This document shows, piece by piece, positions 25,560 through 28,628 of a stretch of DNA of 28,628 nt. The stretch covers positions 1-28,628 of the forward strand of contig CAIOHM010000068.1 of assembly GCA_903858055.1 (NCBI GenBank), in the 5' to 3' direction. The stretch comes from an uncultured delta proteobacterium. GTDB lineage: Bacteria > Myxococcota_A > Polyangia > Polyangiales > Polyangiaceae. Position numbers and translations under genes: made by a program. Below the pieces are notes generated by a model. It saw only the letters and a list, made by a program, of their open reading frames with translations. It was not told the origin of the DNA and searched no databases. Within the stretch, counting starts at the first letter, position 1. Each line of letters begins with the position of its first letter.

Positions 25560-26900
25560 TCAGAGGTCGCTCAAGCTCGCGGCGAGCGCGACGAGCGCGA
25601 AGAGCACGGCGACGAGGAGCAAGAGCAGCGGCCGTCCGCGCGTGTTGTCCACCACGGAGCGCGTGCCATCGATCGACAGCGGCGCTTCGCCCTCGCGGCC
25701 ACGGCGTCGCCCCAAGACGCCCACGAGCGTGAGGAGCGATCCAAAGAAGCTCGCCGCGAGCGCACCGGCCATCGCGCGGCGTCGCTTCTTCTTCGCGAGC
25801 GCGAGGGCGTCCGCGAAGTCGTCGAAGGCCTTCCAGCGGTCGAGGTTGGGCTTCGTGCGCCCCTCGAGCACCGCGAGGCGATCGCGGTCGGCGACCACCG
25901 GTACGAGGAGCTTCGCGTCGCTGCCGACGGTCTCGCGCACGACGATCCACAGCGGCTTCGTCGTGGGCACGCCTGGGAAGCGCAGCTCGGCGGCCCCGAA
26001 GCCGTCCGCGCCGGGTGCGAGCGCGAGCGTGGTCTGCGCGACGAGACCCTTTGCGTCGACGAGCTCGACGCCGTACGAGCCCTCGGGCGCGTTGGACCGC
26101 ACGCGCGCGACGACTTCGTTTTCGCCGAGCGCGGGGGCCACCGCCAGGTTCGAAGGCGGCGTCGGGAGCGTGCCGCGCCAGGAGCTCGGCGGGCCTTCGC
26201 CTTCCTCGAGGACCACGGAGAGTGTGCGCGCGAGGGGCGGTACGAACACCCGGGTGCGGACGACCTCGGGCACCGCGCTCGCGATGCGCTCGACCGTGAC
26301 GCCTTCGTCGCCCGTCGCTCGGAGTGTGACATGGTCCGGGTCCGCGCCGCCCACGCGCCAGTCGACCTCGAAGGACTGCTCGACGGGCGGCGGCCATTGC
26401 GACGCATGCGCTTGCAGGAGGCGCGGGCCGCTGCGACCGGCGGGGGGGAGCTGAAAGCGTGCGTCTTCCGCAGGGTTTGGCGCGCTCTCGAGGGGCGCGA
26501 GGCGCAAGGCGCCGGACGGCAGCGGGTGGCGATGCTCGCCCTCGACGAGGGCCGCCTCGAGGCGCACCGAGAGGTGCCGGTCCCGCGCGCGTGCGAGATC
26601 AAAGGGAAAAAGCAGCGTTCCGCGGCCCTCGTGGTCGAGCGTGAGGCGTGCCTCGCGGTGGGCGTCCAGCGAGTCGAGGGTCACGTCGACCACGCCGCCG
26701 CGGGCCGGTGCGCGCTGATGGAAGCGGTCTTCCTGCAGGGAAAAACCGAGCGAGAGGCCGCTCTCGAGGCCACCGAGGGGCCGCGCCTCCACGACGAGGC
26801 CCCGCACCGTGGGGCTCGCGCCGAGCCAAAGAAAGCCGCCGAGCGCCAAGGCCGCCAAAGCCGAAGGAAATGCGAGGAAGGCCGGGTTCGGGAGCTTCAT
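25560..26900 (-). CDS. Membrane protein with large extracytoplasmic domain, 446 aa
   Basis: ATG 26900 gives MKLPNPAFLAFPSALAALAL, which starts with an uncleaved signal-anchor helix (residues ~6-27). About 340 residues of beta-rich sequence follow ('VRGLVVEARPLGGLESGLSL', 'DPDHVTLRATGDEGVTVERI', 'NEVVARVRSNAPEGSYGVEL'), resembling two or three Ig/Fn3-like modules. Next are a Lys/Arg cluster (AKKKRRR), a second membrane helix (AGALAASFFGSLLTLVGVLG), a short loop and a third helix at the very C-terminus (PLLLLLVAVLFALVALAASL). The frame continues upstream to 27749, but that part overlaps sdhC and reads as an antisense shadow. No family is recognised. It precedes the 1473-aa gene by 78 bp and may act with it. 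Confidence 0.8.
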   Translation of the reverse strand: MKLPNPAFLAFPSALAALALGGFLWLGASPTVRGLVVEARPLGGLESGLSLGFSLQEDRFHQRAPARGGVVDVTLDSLDAHREARLTLDHEGRGTLLFPFDLARARDRHLSVRLEAALVEGEHRHPLPSGALRLAPLESAPNPAEDARFQLPPAGRSGPRLLQAHASQWPPPVEQSFEVDWRVGGADPDHVTLRATGDEGVTVERIASAVPEVVRTRVFVPPLARTLSVVLEEGEGPPSSWRGTLPTPPSNLAVAPALGENEVVARVRSNAPEGSYGVELVDAKGLVAQTTLALAPGADGFGAAELRFPGVPTTKPLWIVVRETVGSDAKLLVPVVADRDRLAVLEGRTKPNLDRWKAFDDFADALALAKKKRRRAMAGALAASFFGSLLTLVGVLGRRRGREGEAPLSIDGTRSVVDNTRGRPLLLLLVAVLFALVALAASLSDL

Positions 26901-26923
26901 GAGCCCATGATGCGACAAGTTTC

Positions 26924-26953
26924 TTGAAAAGGCGTCCGTGAGCGCCCTATTCG
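26924..26953 (+). promoter_or_regulatory. Weak candidate sigma-70-type promoter for sdhC
   Basis: TTGAAA (26924-26929) and TATTCG (26948-26953) are separated by 18 bases in the 60-bp space between divergent genes. The -10 match is poor. Transcription would start close to the ATG at 26961, unless translation starts at the in-frame ATG 26994. Confidence 0.25.
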
Positions 26954-26960
26954 AGCGGCC

Positions 26961-27674
26961 ATGAGCGCCACCACCGCCTCGACCGGCACGACGATGGAAA
27001 AGGGCCCCGCGGCATTCTTCAAGACGCGCCTCGGCTCGTTCTTGGCCGTCGTCCCCCTGGGTCTTTGGACCGCGAACCACCTCTGGAACAACCTCGCGTC
27101 GCTCCGCGGCGGCGCGGCGTGGGAGGCGGCCGTCACGCACCACTCGAGCCCGTTCGCGGAGGCGCTCGGCGCCATCATCGCGCTCGCGCCGCTGCTGCTC
27201 CACACGGTCTGGGGCCTCGCGCGCCTCTTCATGTGGCGCCCGAACGTGGGCTCGTACTCGTACTACGGCAACGTGAAGTTCATCCTCCAGCGCCTCTCGG
27301 CGGTGGGCGTGCTGCTCTTCCTCGCGGCCCACATCTACCTCGCGTGGATCAAGCCCCACGTCTTCGAGGGCCACGGCGAAGAGTTCGAAGACATCGCCAA
27401 GGAGATGTTCACCTCGGCCGACGGCCCGACCCTCATCGTCTACCTGCTCGGCACGCTCGGCGTCTCCTACCACCTCGGCAACGGTCTCCAGACCTGGGCC
27501 ATGGGCTGGGGCCTCGTGGGCAGCCGCGAAGCGGTGAAGAAGTTCGAGTGGATCTCGATCACCTCGTTCCTCCTCCTCCTCGCCATGAGCTGGGGCGCGA
27601 TCTACGGCCTCTACACGGGCGGCCGCGAGATCGTCGCGAAGGAGAAGGCCGCGGCGGCAGCACCGGCACACTGA
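26961..27674 (+). CDS. sdhC: Succinate dehydrogenase cytochrome b subunit (Bacillus-type SdhC)
   Basis: The product has 237 residues with five hydrophobic helices. Four membrane histidines (His40 in TANHLWNN, His81 in LLHTVWG, His124 in LAAHIYL, His171 in SYHLGNG) sit at positions equivalent to the two-haem ligands of Bacillus subtilis SdhC. Other shared wording includes 'GSYSYYGNVKFILQR'. It anchors the flavoprotein and iron-sulfur subunits of complex II in the inner membrane and passes electrons to quinone. ATG 26994 (MEKGPAAFFKTRLGS) is an alternative start giving the more usual N-terminal length. Unusually, sdhA and sdhB do not follow: a terminator stands 12 bp after the stop codon. Confidence 0.92.
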   Translation: MSATTASTGTTMEKGPAAFFKTRLGSFLAVVPLGLWTANHLWNNLASLRGGAAWEAAVTHHSSPFAEALGAIIALAPLLLHTVWGLARLFMWRPNVGSYSYYGNVKFILQRLSAVGVLLFLAAHIYLAWIKPHVFEGHGEEFEDIAKEMFTSADGPTLIVYLLGTLGVSYHLGNGLQTWAMGWGLVGSREAVKKFEWISITSFLLLLAMSWGAIYGLYTGGREIVAKEKAAAAAPAH

Positions 27675-27685
27675 CGCGCGCTCGC

Positions 27686-27727
27686 GAAAAAAAGAAGAGG
27701 AGAATCCCTGGGGTTCTCCTCTTTTTT
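27686..27727. terminator. Strong intrinsic terminator after sdhC
   Basis: An inverted repeat with arms AAGAGGAGAATCCC and GGGTTCTCCTCTT (one bulged base, two-base loop) is flanked by an A-run on the left (27687-27693) and a T-run on the right (27722-27727). It is therefore a classical Rho-independent terminator on the plus strand and could also act on the minus strand. It separates sdhC from comF. Confidence 0.9.
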
Positions 27728-27778
27728 CGTGTGTGCATGCAGTCTGCACGCAAGATTCGAGGGTCGGTCATCGATAGA

Positions 27779-28495
27779 ATGGGCATGAGCCCGCTTCACG
27801 ACTCCGCCGTCTTCCTCGCACCCACGCCTGCTCGCTTCCCGCTCCGGCCGCGCCCCTCGCTCCGCCGTGAGCGCATCCTCGTTCAGGCGCTCGACGCCAT
27901 GCTCGACACCTTCGCTCCGCGGGGGTGCCTGGCCTGCGACGCGGACCTCGCCCCGCGCGCCCAGCGGCGCTTCTGCGGCGCGTGCACGATCAGCCTCGAG
28001 CCCGGTGAGCCCTGGGCTCCGTACCGCTACGGCGGGGCCATGCAAGAGGCCGTCGTGCGCCTGAAGTACCGCGATCGCACGGACCTCGCCGGACCGCTCG
28101 GGCACCTCATGGCCTCGTGGGCGCGCGATCGCCGCGTGGTCGACGAGGGCGCGGTGGTCGTGCCCGTGGCCTCTTCCGCCGAGCGCATACGCGAGCGCGG
28201 CTATTGCCACGCGACCCTCCTTGCGCAGGCGGTCGCGGCGGAGCTCGGCCTGCGCGTGATGCCCTTCGGCCTCGTGCGCGTGCACCAACACGGCACCCAA
28301 AAAGGTAGAACGCGTGAGGAGCGCCTCGGCGCGCTTGCGGGGGCCTACCGGGCGTCGGCGCAGGTCCACCAGCGTCGCGTGTTGCTCGTCGACGACGTGG
28401 TCACGACCGGCGCGACGCTGCACGCGGCAACGAGCGCCCTACGCGAGGCGGGCGCGGCGCGCGTGCAGCCGATCGTCCTCGCGTGGACCGCATGA
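27779..28495 (+). CDS. ComF-family phosphoribosyltransferase-like protein
   Basis: The product has 238 residues from ATG 27779; ATG 27785 (MSPLHD) is equally possible, and ATG 27737 would start in the terminator shoulder. The N-terminal zinc-ribbon has paired cysteines C50/C53 and C66/C69 (CLACD...RFCGAC). It is followed by the ComF pattern 'YGGAMQEAVVRLKYRDR', VVVPV, 'RERGYCHATLLAQAVA' and the PRPP-binding loop VDDVVTTGAT (204-213). In competent bacteria ComF helps single-stranded DNA uptake; in many others its role is unclear. It is probably cytoplasmic. No competence genes are visible nearby, but a type IV pilus cluster lies in the same window. Confidence 0.92.
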   Translation: MGMSPLHDSAVFLAPTPARFPLRPRPSLRRERILVQALDAMLDTFAPRGCLACDADLAPRAQRRFCGACTISLEPGEPWAPYRYGGAMQEAVVRLKYRDRTDLAGPLGHLMASWARDRRVVDEGAVVVPVASSAERIRERGYCHATLLAQAVAAELGLRVMPFGLVRVHQHGTQKGRTREERLGALAGAYRASAQVHQRRVLLVDDVVTTGATLHAATSALREAGAARVQPIVLAWTA

Positions 28496-28628
28496 AGAAC
28501 CGACCGTCCGGCCCCGCAACGCCGGCCCCGGAAGCCGCAGCAGGCCCCCGTGGGAGCGAGCCGTCGCGAGGCTTTCGCGGCCCAGGCGCGGGTGTCGGCG
28601 ATGCGGAGCGTACTGGATGTACGTGAGC
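28496..28628 (+). other. Inverted-repeat-rich segment after comF, cut by the window end
   Basis: Three small hairpins lie in a row: CCGGC/GCCGG (28508-28525), CGCGA/TCGCG (28565-28579, 5-base loop) and CGTAC/GTACG (28609-28623, loop TGGAT). The last one continues outward through a G-T pair and mismatches towards the window edge. A 44-codon frame (28492-28626) overlaps the comF stop but has no recognisable product. The segment could be a structured RNA, a terminator region or a repetitive palindromic element; the window stops before it can be judged. Confidence 0.35.

Noticed and set aside
26901..27749. Upstream extension of the membrane-protein gene on the minus strand
   Set aside because: The extra segment lies opposite sdhC and reads as charged, Arg/Glu-rich shadow sequence; the hydrophobic N-terminus at ATG 26900 is a natural start.
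28492..28626. 44-codon frame overlapping the comF stop (ATGA)
   Set aside because: Pro/Gly/Ala-rich product without family or ribosome site; the DNA is better described by its inverted repeats. It could still be a small peptide gene.

Overview
The window is a gene-dense stretch of very GC-rich DNA with strong G/C bias at third codon positions. Lipoproteins with 'LxAC/VGC' lipoboxes, a PilY1-type pilus adhesin with minor pilins, a Bacillus-like SdhC and Cys-rich secreted metalloprotease modules together suggest a Gram-negative member of the Myxococcota (Polyangia-like). This is inference from gene content and base composition; no rRNA or other marker is present. I read 21 protein genes. No gene-free gap exceeds about 190 bp, and I saw no tRNA, rRNA, CRISPR array or insertion sequence.

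Layout. (1) 1-1676: the 3' end of a chemoreceptor gene with a long acidic tail, converging on a lipoprotein gene. (2) 1860-9612: a tightly overlapping six-gene operon for type IV pilus minor pilins (FimU/GspH-like, PilV-like, PilW-like, PilX-like), a PilY1 adhesin/tip protein and a small lipoprotein. The minor pilins and PilY1 would prime pilus assembly and sit at the pilus tip. (3) 9617-13514, minus strand: an alpha/beta hydrolase (GDXG esterase family) followed by a P2-type cation ATPase. (4) 13581-18272: an outer-membrane porin-like protein, a helical hypothetical protein on the opposite strand, a large lipoprotein with a HExxH metalloprotease site, and a small exported protein. (5) 18294-26900, minus strand: a run of five co-directional genes, in transcription order a three-TM membrane protein, a 1473-residue protein of unknown family, agmatine deiminase (aguA), N-carbamoylputrescine amidase (aguB) and an M50 site-2-type protease. 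AguA and AguB together convert agmatine to putrescine. (6) 26961-28495: a Bacillus-type five-helix SdhC without adjacent sdhA/sdhB, closed by a strong intrinsic terminator, then a ComF-type phosphoribosyltransferase. The last ~130 bp hold several small inverted repeats cut off by the window end.

The best candidate for something undescribed is the pair formed by the unknown 1473-residue protein and its upstream membrane protein, placed directly ahead of the agmatine-to-putrescine genes. The other points worth checking are the structured segment at the right edge, an iterated 11-mer (TGCACTCTGCA) found three times inside genes, and the isolated sdhC.
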